DNA of 64,000 nucleotides from Amphiura filiformis (Eukaryota > Echinodermata > Ophiuroidea > Amphilepidida > Amphiuridae): the NCBI RefSeq assembly GCF_039555335.1, contig NC_092642.1, forward strand, positions 18,835,151 through 18,899,150. Direction: 5' to 3'. The position numbers and the translations under genes are program-made. Every line of letters begins with the position of its first letter. Positions within the stretch are counted from its first letter, which is position 1. The notes beneath the pieces are model-generated. The model did not search any database. It saw only the letters and a program-made list of their open reading frames with translations, and had not been told where the DNA came from. Positions 11,587-24,000 of this stretch are shown piece after piece.

Positions 11587-14094
11587 TATTTATCTTTCGG
11601 TGCTAGACATGGACACATTGTACACTACGTGTAGATATGATTATAAACTTGTATTTTAAGAATGTAACCAGATATGTTATGATTGTATTCAGTACTAACT
11701 TAGACTTATGTAGTCCAAAAGTAGGTATGTAGTTCATGTTTTGTGCATAGATACCAATATCATAGTATTAACCTTTCACATATAATCCCATGGGCACTAC
11801 CAGCTAAAGTATCAGCCTCTAAGAAAATTTTAATTGGTTACAAAGAGGCCTACATCCACAGAGTACTACAGAGAGCGTACCACCAGTCAAAGTCTCCGCA
11901 TCATCCGATAATGAGGGCCGATTGTTCCATGAAATGCGACAGGCGAGACTGCTACGCAATTACCACGTATTTTCATGGTCTATCGCGAAAGCACATAGCA
12001 CGCTCTATCGCGTATGTATACTGCTGAAGGCACGGCGCTGGCGTGATTGTTTGACACTGCACGATCGAACAATCGGCCCTCATGAATATCACGAGAACTG
12101 GTAGCATACAATACAAGGGACTTTGACTGGTGGTACTTTCTCTGTTTTCTCTCTCCTTTGCCTCCTTTGCCTACATCATACATGTATTATGTATTGAGCC
12201 AATCATGGCAATCAGAGACATGGTAAAAAGAGTATTAAGATTAAACTTGCTGCTCAGAGATAAAGCCCTAATTGTGAGTCTTGATTGGTTAGATTGTTAC
12301 TCAGATGATTATATCATGGTTTGAACCAATCAGGGTAGGGCTCTGTAAGAAAAGCAGTAGTGCTCATGGGGTTAATTAATTGTTTTGTATTCCAATAACA
12401 GTTGTGTGAAGATTTAATATAGTCATTGATAATTGGTGCTAACCAAAATTTATATGGGTATGAAAAAAGCAATGTGCTTAAAAGTTAAATGTACATAATT
12501 TTAAATGTTGAAAACACAATACCGGTATTAACTATTTCAAGTAAGAGATTTGACATTTCTTGTAGTATTAAGGGGCTGTCCATAGTATTTGAAATTTGGC
12601 CAAAAATCAAGCTTTTTCATGATTTTTTGGGCAAAATTGATCATAAACCATTTTGGTGCAAATTTCTTAAAGTTGGTAAAAAAAAAACCAGGTCCTAGAT
12701 ATTTTTTCTAGTTTTTAAAATACAAATTTTTTGACCAAAGAATTTTTTTGTTACATGGTCGCATAAAATTTGGGCAAAAAACCCAGTTTTTTCTCCAAAA
12801 AAGAACCTGTTTTTGGATTTTCTCCAAAAATTAGCATTTTTTTGCCAAATTTGACTTCACAGATGTATCAAGTCTTTGCAATTCTAAATGTATACTTTTA
12901 TATACTTAATTCACACCAACAATTTGGCAGTTATCAGGCCCAAAAGTTTCTGTTATTCCAGGGTTATTAGACCACACTTAAAATAAAAGATTTCTAAGTT
13001 AACGTTAAGGTAACATCACATAAATCTACTTTGCAACTTCAAGGCATCAACTTCAGCAACTTATATATTTACCAATTATATTTTGATTAGCACAAATATC
13101 TAGGGACTGGGGGGGGGGTGCTCATTTACTATCACTGTGTTACCACCCTCAAGCAGACCCTTATATTTCCAACATAAAAGATTGATCTAGATCATGTGAA
13201 AATACCAAAGTTAATCACTGAACTTTCTTGCAATCTTCTTGAAAATGGGACCATTTTAACTGTCCACTGGTTGCAATTTGGGGTTCCATGGCCAAGAAAT
13301 AAGTTTCATATAGCCCTATCATTAAAATGCTTACCCTAAATGGTAACTTGCTGGTCAAGTGTGTCATTGAGACCACCCTTTTTAGCAGAAACCTGAAATT
13401 GGGACCCTAAACATGGTCCATGATATGATATTAGGTGACCCCCTTATCCTGTCCTGGTGTTTCTGCTTGAGGATGGTACATGTATCACCAAAGATATGTG
13501 GTAACACATTGGGCTTTAGTGGCCCACCTGCATGGGACAAATCTACTGCATGATGATTTATCATCACATTTATGTTGATGTTGGTTTGATAGTGCTACTT
13601 AAAAAAGTACAGCTCTCCTTATAATTCTACTGCTTAAACTTGTTTTATACAAAGGGTGTGCTAACAATTTTATTTTTTATTAATATATATTTGTACCAAA
13701 ACATTATATACTTTATTATACTTTATTAACAACCATGTAAATATGTTCTTATAAAACAAGAAAAAACAAGTATAATTGCATCATTGTGATTTTTTTTGTG
13801 TACGAGTGTTTTATCAGTTAGGGATTCAATCATGTTTCACCGTTGTTCATCGCAGTTTAACAATGATAAGTCCGTGTCTAAAGCTGCCCGAGCGAAGTAA
13901 ACCACGCAGACGCACCGGACACGATTTGTTAAACGTTGATGAACAACATTGAAAAATGATTGAATCCCTTTCAACAATGAAAACAAGCTAAAGACCATAT
14001 ACATGTAATTCAAAAAATCATTTCATGAGGAATGTCAGTTAATCATCACCACTCATCAGTCTAACTTTTATGACAAATAAACCAGAGCCCTTAA
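11488..14094 (+). repeat. Tandem segmental duplication, copy 1
   Basis: This 2.6-kb segment, from GCTGGTGGGAATTTTATGGG to ACCAGAGCCCTTAA, is repeated in direct orientation at 14119-19779. It retains the intact (empty) site GCTAAAGTATC at 11813-11823, where copy 2 carries a transposon. It has no coding frame beyond chance. Confidence 0.85.
13820..13969. repeat. 150-bp inverted-repeat element, AGGGATTCAATCAT ends
   Basis: The left end AGGGATTCAATCATGTTTCA and the right end TGAAAAATGATTGAATCCCT are near inverse complements, with internal arms GTTGTTCATC and GATGAACAAC. The same element lies in duplication copy 2 near 19509-19661. Confidence 0.6.
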
Positions 14095-14864
14095 GGTAAC
14101 TTAAGGGTATGTGCCCTTTTTTGCTGGTGGGAATTTTATGGGAGGACACTTTTAGTTTGTGTCTAAAATTCCAGTTATGTCAAGAGACCCCATAGCGCCA
14201 TTAGGCGAATGTTTACAGTATTTATCTTTCGGTGCTAGACATGGACACATTGTACACTACGTGTAGATATGATTATAAACTTGTATTTTATAATGTAACC
14301 AGATATGTTATGATTGTATTCAGTACTAACTTAGACTTATGTAGTCCAAAAGTAGGGTATACATGTATGTAGTTCATGTTTTGTGCATAGATACCAATAC
14401 CATGTAGTATTAACCTTTCATATATAATCCCATGGGCACTACCAGCTAAAGGCCCGGTCACACTATGACGGACGATAAGCAACGAAAGGTGACGAACGTG
14501 AAAATCACAAAATGTTGACGGCATAGCAACGACAAAAAGAGGAAAAACAAGATTCGGTGACGAGTGGGAACGACCTTTAGCGACAACACGACGGCAAGGG
14601 ACGAAAGGCTGCGGCAGGAAACGGAGACTAGCGACCAAATCCGGACGGTGTCTGGGCGATGAGTGACGAAGTCTCGACGGAGCCCGACAACAAGCAACGA
14701 GGTCAGACGGCAGGCAGCGGATTTGCTTGCGGCAAGAAACGGCAGCTGACGGTGCATTGCGGTGATGATGACGTGACTCAGCAGCCGACATTAAAGCCTG
14801 TATGTGTGCGGGTCGTATAGTCCCCTTTGGCGTTCCCACTCTTCACAACGTTCTGATCATCCAC

Positions 14865-15117
14865 TCAAAAATATCAATATCAATAATAATCAAAAAATAT
14901 TAACATCAATATCAACAATAATCAAAAATAGTAAAAGTAATATCAATAATGATCCAAACTATTAATATCTATATCAATAATAATCAGGATTATTAACATC
15001 AATATCAATAATAATCAAAAATATTACATATATCAATAATAAACAAAAAATCAATATCAATAATAATCCAAAAATATCAACATCAATATCAATAGTAATC
15101 AAAAATATTACACATAT
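14865..15117. repeat. AT-rich minisatellite, block 1
   Basis: Tandem units of about 30 bp close to ATATCAATAATAATCAAAAA plus TATTAACATC, with variable length. Confidence 0.8.
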
Positions 15118-16172
15118 GGTCGTGTAGTGTCTTGAGCTCGCCACCAAAAAAAGCTGGCGACGTTACATTTTGCCAAAGTCGACTCAAAACAAATGATGAT
15201 ATCTCTGTCAAACAAGAAGTTATTGTCATGCTTGTGGTATCATTTTATTGCTAAATAAAATACACTTTCAACCCTGTAAAAAGAAATACTTGAACTTTTT
15301 TAATACTAACACTGTGCTTCATAGAATTCAGAATGGCCAGGGTGGCGGTGGTGGGGATGTGGTGGTGGGGATGTGGTACACACAAACTCTATGGGATTGG
15401 TATTTTTAGTGCGTAATCTGCTTCTGTAAAGGCTGTTAATTTGGATTTGGACTCTATTTAGCATCTAAAAGACTCATGGCCTTATAGCTAAACAATTCTA
15501 CTAATTGTTTTTAATCATTTATGATTGGTTTAGTCTAGAAAATACAAACTTTTCCATACAAAACTACCCGTTGTCATATTAAACAGTGTAGTAAGTAATG
15601 CAAATGTCTTCAAAATCTAAAAGTTACTGTAAAATTTTAATTACTTATCCTATCATAGTCAAAGTATAGATTTTCTGAAGGGAAATTTGACGAGGAATCT
15701 AAATATGGACATATTTTTTCGGTATGGGTTAGGGGGAAAATGTTTAGGTTCAAAATATGTTGAATTGTAAAAAATCTAACATACTTTGGGACACCCTATA
15801 TTCCGAGATTACCAAACAGCTGTGATTTCGGTTTCTTCCAAAGTCAGTTGGCTCTCCATATCCTCTAACCAAATGAATGTTGTTTACTTCCAGTTTATTA
15901 CTTTAAGCTGGTAATAAGCAATGCATTGTGTGACCCATTTTTTATCAAAATCTTTTTTATTCCACCCTGTATAACTTGCAGGTCACCCTGTATAATGAGT
16001 TGAAATGTATATATTTGAATTGCTTATGCCTTCAGCTTTCCAAAAATGTATACTTTTGCTAGTTTAGGGTTGAGGATTGTCGAGATAATCTAATTAGAAA
16101 CCCGGTTGGTGTAAAAATTCATAATATTTGTCATGTAACGCTAAGGGTGGCGAGTTCAGGACACACGGCCAT
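15118..16172. mobile_element. Nested TIR element inside the minisatellite
   Basis: The left end GGTCGTGTAGTGTCTTGAGC with TCGCCACC, and the right end GGTGGCGAGTTCAGGACACA with CGGCC, are imperfect inverse complements. ATAT sits on both outer sides, and minisatellite resumes directly on either side. No coding frame. Confidence 0.6.
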
Positions 16173-16630
16173 ATCAATAATAATAATAAAAAATTATATA
16201 AATATCAATAATAATCAGAAATAGTAAAAGCAATATCAATAATAATCTAAACTATTAATATCTATATCAATAATAATCAAAAATATTAATATCGATATCA
16301 ATAATAATCAAAAATATTACACATATCAATAACATTCAAAAATATTACACATATCAATAATAATCAAAAATATTACCATCAATATCAATAATAATCAAAA
16401 ATATTGCGCATATCAAAAAAAAACCCAATATAAATATCAATAATAATCAAAAATAGTAAAATCAATATAAATAATAATCTAAACTTTTAATATCTATATC
16501 AATAATAATCAAAAATATTAATATCGATATCAATAATAATCAAAAATATTACACATATCAATAACATTCAAAAATATTACACATCAATAATAATCAAAAA
16601 TATTACCATCAATATCAATAATAATTATAT
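16172..16630. repeat. AT-rich minisatellite, block 2
   Basis: Same unit family as 14865-15117, with internal higher-order duplication: 16440-16620 repeats 16200-16400 closely. Confidence 0.8.
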
Positions 16631-16639
16631 AATATTGAA

Positions 16640-16765
16640 TGGCTTTGACTGTGATACAAGAATATATTGCACGAGATAGAAAAAATATTGCACGAGTCGA
16701 AGACGAGTGCAATATTTTTCTATCGAGTGCAATATATTCTTGTATCACACGAAAATAAGCCATTA
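16640..16765. repeat. Palindromic ATTGCACGAG element
   Basis: TGTGATACAAGAATATATTG...CACGAG and its inverse CGAGTGCAATATATTCTTGT form a long imperfect hairpin around GTCGAAGACGAG. It interrupts the minisatellite. Confidence 0.65.
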
Positions 16766-17218
16766 ATGTTATTATTATTATTTATATCAGGCTGTTGATA
16801 TGCGGTAAAGTGAAAATTTAAGCTTACCTAGTCACCGGGTTTAACCAATGTGTATTGTAATGTAAGCTTACCTTTTGACCTTCTTGTTTTCTGCTCTTTA
16901 CTCTCCAAAGACAATTTCGGAATAATTATATATTATGTTTATTTGTAGATGTGGATTATATTTCCTAAGGTTATCCTCATCCAGAATTGCCGCGAATTAA
17001 GTTTGTGATTTTACTTGTTTATACAGTACGAACTCTCCTGTGAACCGTTATGATGTATGTAGTGTATCGTGTTGGTGCCGTCACCATGGTAACGCGCGAC
17101 GTGTACGCGATACGGGTACAATATTCAAGAAATATTGTATTGCATCCGGGTATTTTGAAAATATTGTTCAATATACAGTTTTATTGTATCGCTCAAAAAT
17201 ATTGCGCATATCAAAAAA

Positions 17219-17640
17219 AAAAACCAATATAAATATCAATAATAATCAAAAATAGTAAAATCAATATAAATAATAATCTAAACTTTTAATATCTATATCA
17301 ATAATAATCAAAAATATTAACATCAATATAAATAATCAAAGATATTAATATCAATATCAATTAGGCCTATTATAATCAAAGATATTATCAAGAAATAATC
17401 AACAAAATTAATATAAATATCAATAGGAATCAAAATATGAAAATCAATATCAATAATAATCCAAACTATTATATCAATATCAATATATCAATAATGATCA
17501 AAAATATTATCATCAATAATAATAATAAAATGTTAATATCAGTATCAATAATAATCAAAAATATTAACATCAATATCAATAACAATATCAATAATAATCA
17601 GAAATATTAATATTTTTGATTATTATTGATATTATTTTCT
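17219..17640. repeat. AT-rich minisatellite, block 3
   Basis: Continuation of the ATATCAATAATAATC array after about 590 bp of unrelated sequence. Confidence 0.8.
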
Positions 17641-19779
17641 TTTTATATGAACTTTAAAATTGCATTGTGCCGGGTAGTCTATTGAAATCGAAGTGACGTT
17701 TACCAACGACTACCAACGGAATTGTGACGACCTCAAAACGACTAGACACGGCTTCGCACGGTATGGAAACGTCAAAGAAATGAGGGTTGCGGTCTCAAAC
17801 GAAATCTGAACGGAATCACAACTGATTCTTTTGCCGTCACAAAATTTTCAACATGTTGAAAATTTGCCGACGAACGCGACGAATAATTGCGGCCGTCTGC
17901 GGTCGCTAACGGATTCGTCAGCGACAACTAACGGCAGCACACGGTGAATGACGGTAAATTCAAAATTGCAATTCGCAGCTTAACGTCGCTTGTCGTTCAC
18001 CCCTATTCGTCATAGTGTGACCGGGCCTTAAAGTATCAGCCTCTAAGAAAATTTTTAATTGGTTACAAAGAGGCCTACATCCACAGAGTACTACAGAGAG
18101 CGTACCACCAGTCAAAGTCTCCGCATCATCCGATAATGAGGGCCGATTGTTCCATGAAATGCGACAGGCGAGACTGCTACGCAATTACAGCGTATTTTCA
18201 TGATCTATCTATCGCGAAAGCATGCAACGCTCTATCGCGTATGTATAGGCGAAGGCACGCAGCGCTGGCGTGATTGTTTGACACGGCACAATCGAACAAT
18301 CGGCCCTCATGAATATGCGAGAACTGGTAGCATACAATACAAGGGGACTTTGACTGGTGGTACTTTCTCTGTTTTCTCTCTCCTTTGCCTCCTTTGCCTA
18401 CATCATACATGTATTATGTATTGAGCCAATCATGGCAATCAGAGACATGGTAAAAAAGAGTATTAAGATTAAACTTGCTGCTCAGAGATAAAGCCCTAAT
18501 TGTGAGTCTTGATTGGTTAGATTGTTACTCAGATGATTATATCATGGTTTGAACCAATCAGGGTAGGGCTCTGTAAGAAAAGCAGTAGTGCTCATGGGGT
18601 TAATTAATTGTTTTGTATTCCAATAACAGTTGTATGTAGATTTAATATAGTCATTGATAATTGGTGCTAACCAAAATTTATATGGGTATGAAAAAGCAAT
18701 GTGCTTAAAAGTTAAATGTACATAATTTTAAATGTTGAAAACACAATACCGGTATTAACTATTTCAAGTAAGAGATTTGTAGTATTAAGAGTCCGTAATA
18801 TTTGAAATATGGCCAAAAATCAAGCTTTTTCATGATTTTTTAGGCAAAATTGATCATAAACTTGGTGCAAATTTCTTAAAGTTGGTCAAAATAAAAATAA
18901 ATAAAAAAACAGGTCCTAGATATTTTTATCTAGTTTTTTATTTTTTGACTAAAGAATTTTTATGTTAAGTGGTCGCATAAAATTTGGGCCAAAAAACCTG
19001 TTTATTTTTGGATTTTCTCCAAAAATGAGCATTTTTGCCAAATTTGACTTCACAGATGAATGTATCAAGTCTTTGCCATTCTAAATATGTATACTGTTAT
19101 ATACTTCACACCAACAATTTATCAGGCCCAAAAGTTTCTGTTATTCCAGGGTTATTAGACCACCCTTAAAATAAAAGATTTCTAAAATAACGTTAAGGTA
19201 ACATCACATAAATCTACTTTGCAACTTCAAGGCATCAACTTCAGCAACTTATATATTTACCAATTATATTTTGATTAGCACAAATATCTAGGGACTGGGG
19301 GGGGGGTGCTCATTTACTATCACTGTGTTACCACCCTCAAGCAGACCCTTATATTTCCAACATAAAACACTGATATTGGGCTTTAGTGGCCCACCTGCAT
19401 GGGACAAATCTACTGCATGATGATTTATCATCACATTTATGTTTATGTTGGTTTGATAATGCTACTTAAAAAGTACAGCTTTTTTTTTGTACAAGTGTTT
19501 TATCAGTTAGGGATTCAATCATGTTTCACCGTTGTTCATTGCAGTTTAACAACGATACGTCCGTGTCTGAAGCTGCCAGAGCGAAGTAAACCACGCAGAC
19601 ACAGCGAACGCGAGTTGTTAATATGGTGATGAACAACATTGAAAAATGATTGAATCCCTTTCAACAATGAAAACAAGCTAAATACTGTATAATTCAAAAA
19701 ATCATTTCATGAGGAATGTCAGTTAATCATCGCCACTCATCAGTCTATAAATTTATGACAAATAAACCAGAGCCCTTAA

Positions 19780-20939
19780 TGCAAATGAAATGTACTTCCC
19801 AACAGAAAACAATAGAAGACTATCTTGCTTTCATGCAAGGGTGAAAATAAACTGGCTTTTGGTTTCAGGCTTGTTATTTGCCTCTCATGCCTGTTATTTA
19901 TTATACGGAGCTACACCTTGTCTTAACATACAGTCTATACATATTAAGATATACCCATAGAATAAGAAATGGTGAACCAAAATGGGGTTTCTCTGCAATT
20001 TTAAATCAAAAAAGAGCCATTGTTGTTTAATGGTGGCTATTGACCTATGCTATGGATACTACACCATTTGGCCTAAATATGGACAGTTACTAAAAATAGA
20101 CCCAGTGTGCCGAATTGACCAATTCAACATTGAATCTGCAGTTCTGCACCCCTCCCATCGATGAAAGTCAAAAATTTGATGCTCATTTTTGACAATAGTC
20201 ATTTGAAAGATCAATTTAAGACCGATATTCAAGTTCATTATAACCAAAATTAATTAGTGGTATAGGCCTTATTTGTGCACATTTTCGCGCTCCGCACGCA
20301 ATTGCCTCAAGAATTGGAGGAAGAGCCATTATGTATCCTAAGCTCTGGGCGCCACAATCCCTAACTACGCTACTTCGTAATAGATAGTTCTTGTTCAATC
20401 TGAACCAATAGCATAAATATACCTATTTATGCATCGGCTAAGTTCTTTTCTCCCATTCACTCCCCTGACGTGGATTTTCGTTAATCCTCTCCGTTAATCC
20501 CGAATGATTAGAATTATCTCGCCCATTTGATTTTGTTCTGTTCCACGGGAAGCAGGCCCCAAACCCGGGGCCCAAAGTTACAAGCTACAAAGCAAAGTAA
20601 TGCAAAGAGCAACCGCAATAAAGCGTGCCGACTTGGTAAAAAAAGAAGGCAGGCAGGTCGCGAATCACTTAAGAGGGTCGGGACAGGAAGAGCACAACAA
20701 CGATATAATATAGGATGGACTCACAGGGTAGATCAAAGAACTGTGAGTTACATTGTAGCCTAATTAATTGGCACTTTACCAGGACTAATTAGCGGGACTT
20801 ATAATCCCATTGTTCCGGACATGGTTGTAGCCATTTGTCTGGGGTTGTAGCAGTCCCAGTTCCTTCACAGTCCCGACGACACTTATTTTGTCCCTGCACA
20901 GTCCTTCAGAAATTCTTTTCTTTTGATCCCGGTCCCAAC
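19780..20939. other. Intergenic, 3' of gene B
   Basis: No gene is recognised; short frames at 19982-20164 and 20527-20763 have no family features. The nearest minus-strand AATAAA is near 19897-19902, about 1 kb beyond the gene B stop. Confidence 0.4.
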
Positions 20940-21079
20940 TCAAGCGGGACTCACTTGTACTTTTGGCTCTCTACGTCGCCTACACCTCGCGACCAACACT
21001 CCACAAATAAAATCAAAGAACTCGGCAACCGTTACGATGCTCATCCCACACAGAAGTCCCATCATCCCTCCAATATCAC
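20940..21079 (-). CDS. Gene B exon 9: TM2, GMS filter and C-terminus
   Basis: Acceptor TCTTAG|GTGATA; stop TGA at 20942-20940. It encodes SDIGGMMGLLCGMSIVTVAE, the pre-TM2 and TM2 signature with selectivity-filter tripeptide G-M-S, then a short basic tail (ARCRRRRE). The tail is five residues longer than in gene A because the stop lies further on. Confidence 0.94.
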
Positions 21080-24000
21080 CTAAGAAAAACAAACAAATTA
21101 GGAAGCATTGGTTTGACAAAAGTGACTTTTCTGGTACGCTGATTTGTTGTTAACGATCATTGATATAATATGCACACTTTGATATTAACTCTTCAAAAAG
21201 GTTTGGAAAATTTTTAAAACGGCTGTATATCAGAAAGTTTTGAAATCTATCTCCATATTGCTTCATATCAGTCAAAACATTGTTCTCTCCTCTCAACAAT
21301 GACACCTCATTTTGTTACGATAATTTATTACACGGCGAAGGCTCGACCACACAGGACTCGTAAATGACTTCCTGCAAGAAGAAGGAATTCAACGCATGGA
21401 GTGACGAGCCAATAACCTAAAAAACTTAAATCCTAAAGAACATCTCTGGGAACAACTTGGTCAGGCTGTGAGCACTAGAGTGACAGATCAAACCACATTG
21501 GCTGGTTTAAAACAGATCTTGCTTGAAGAGTGGAATGCCATCCCTAGGAGCGTGTGGCCAGGTTGATAAGAAGCTTGAGAGGAAGATGCAATACTGTTGT
21601 GAGCGCATAATGGGAACTCTACTCGTTACTGATTTTGTTTTAATGAAACGGTGTGATATTTGGTGTCATTTTTGACAGGAAAGAACAATGTTTGTATTGA
21701 TATGAAACAATATGGAATTAGATGTCAAATATTTCTGATATATAGCAGTTTTGGAAAGTTTCCAATTTTTTTCGAGGAGTTTGTTAATTTTAGATGTCCT
21801 GTCGTAAGACTGATTTCAGCTAAAGATAGGATCCCAGCAAACACAAAACGTTTTCGATATCATTCGCAAAAGGTTATAAAAGATTGTCAGAAAACGTTTA
21901 AATGTCGGGTTATGTAAAGGGTATATTAAGAGTATAAAACGTTTTCATAACCTTAAAAAACATTTTTGATAATCTACTGCTCAGCAAACAAAAATGTTTT
22001 ACAGAAAACGTTTAAATGTCGGGTTATATAAAAGGTATAAAAACGTTTTAATAACATTCCAACAACATTCTTGAAAACTTGATACAAAACATTCTAAACA
22101 AAATGTTATTTTGGGGTTGAAAAAATATTTTGTGAAAAATGTTTGCCCAAAATATTTTCAATAACGTTTTAAAAACGTTTTCATGACCTTTATATAACCC
22201 GACATTTAAATGTTATTAAAAGGTTTTGAAAAAAACATTTTAAGAACATTTCTGTGTTTGCTGGGTTCAAATATTTTAACATAATGTTATTTAAGTATTG
22301 ACACAATATTTGGCAAAAATGTTTGCAAAAATAGTTTACAATAACATTTTTGAAAACATTTAAAAATATTGTTGTAGTGTGTTTTCATACAAAACGTTAT
22401 AAAACGTTATCGTGACCTTTATATAACCCGACATTTTAATGTTATTAAAACGTTTTTACCTAAACCAAAAACCAAAATATAACTTATTTAAAACGTTTTT
22501 AAAACGTTTTTGTGTTTGCTGGGATGTCCCTCCAGTCATCACGATTCATGCTCTCCACTTCCTGTTTCAATTCTTTTAGGTCATTACGTACTACATCGCT
22601 CCATCTGGTCCATTCTTCTATAACATGACCTGACCACTGTAGTCTTTGATGAGGTTGGATGTCAGTCAATGGCAGTTGCTTGCATTTATGCCGATGTCTC
22701 TGTTCGAATGCGGTCTCTAAGAGTGATCTACGTACATCACAGCCTTGGTTCGGGAACACCTCAAGACGGTTCAATGTTGTATGTATGATGTGAGTGCCTA
22801 GGTAATTTCCCCGCTATAGAGGAGAGTGGATATTACTAGGGTACGGTACACTATCAGCTTTTCCCAAGTCTGATGTACTTCTGCTTCCAAAGTAACTCAT
22901 CTTGTCGAACACAAAACTGTCCCTGCGTATGCCATGCGCGTCTTGGCCACATATACTGGTTCTCACTAGTTGGTTTGTGCCATTTCTGTCCACAGCCTTG
23001 ATCTTTGCTTTACAGATGCTGATGATAAGAACCCAATCCTGTTTGCCTGAGCTAACTCATCCAAGTAAGCATGATAAGCACCAGGTTTTGTGACATCAAT
23101 TCTGTAGACATGGTAAAATAGAGAATTGTGATGCCTACAGGATTCCTTAGATTGTTAATCGTTAGCCTCACAACATAGGCAATGTACAGGTTGAATATCT
23201 TTGAACAAGTTCAATTGGAATGTTGAATTCAACTGTAAACATGGTTCATTTTGAACAATTCCAGTGAAAAATGATGTTGACTTCTTATGAATATGTTTGG
23301 TGGCATGACACATCATTTGTGCACTCCAGCGCCAACAGAGAACCAGTCAGAGAAAGTTCCGTGCTCCAACACATATTTCTGTCTCATTTTGAGGTCTCAT
23401 AAGAACTTTTGACACCTAGTACTTTCCACACGGCATTTCTGCTTATGGTATGCATTACATAAGTCAATGAAGCAGCAATATAAGGGCTCCTATCTCAGAA
23501 TCTTCCAGGATGTCACGAGCACATCAGACTTGTTTCTTATTTATACTGCATATTATTGTTGGATAAATTGAAGCATCCAGCTTACTATAGGAAGATCGTA
23601 CTATTTATTTGCAACTCTTTTCATTGCTGATGAAGCAGAATTAATATCAGCTCCACGGCGCACGTATCATATTCCTTGTAGTGCCACAGGGTGAGGATGT
23701 TGATGAAGTGTATTGGTCGTCACAATGCACAAGATTACACGAGGAACAGAACTCCATAAGGCAAGTGCCATTGTAATTCCTTGTACCGACATGCATCATC
23801 AGTACTCAGAGCCTGAAGTTTCTGAGCCTTTTGGACAACAGAAACTGAGTGCAAAAGAATTGTGATACATGGTCATGGTGTAAGGTCTATACTCACTTTG
23901 CAAGCTTTGCGCATCGTATGCGGGGGTTTGTTTTATTTGCTGGAAGCTCAACTCTTCAAAATATACCGTAAGATCCAACAGGTTTGCACTGCAACACAAT

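Larger units (their letters stand above)
14450..18028. mobile_element. PIF/Harbinger-like element with TAA target duplication
   Basis: Ends AGGCCCGGTCACACTATGAC and its inverse at 18008-18028 form 21-bp TIRs flanked by TAA at 14447-14449 and 18029-18031. The unoccupied site in copy 1 (GCTAAAGTATC) proves the boundaries. A 3-bp TWA duplication is typical of PIF/Harbinger. No transposase or Myb-like frame is present, so it is non-autonomous. Its ends are filled with degenerate ACG-rich short repeats. Confidence 0.8.
14119..19779 (+). repeat. Tandem segmental duplication, copy 2 (interrupted)
   Basis: It matches copy 1 except for the 3.6-kb transposon at 14450-18028 and a deletion of roughly 320 bp corresponding to copy 1 about 13180-13500. 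It begins about 25 bp after copy 1 ends. Confidence 0.85.

Noticed and set aside
14288..14839. 183-codon minus-strand frame, Arg/Ser/His/Cys-rich
   Set aside because: It spans the Harbinger TIR and the ACG-rich subterminal repeats. The composition comes from the repeats, not from a protein.
14865..17640. CRISPR-like regular repeats
   Set aside because: The units are contiguous AT-rich minisatellite repeats with no unique spacers, in an animal genome.
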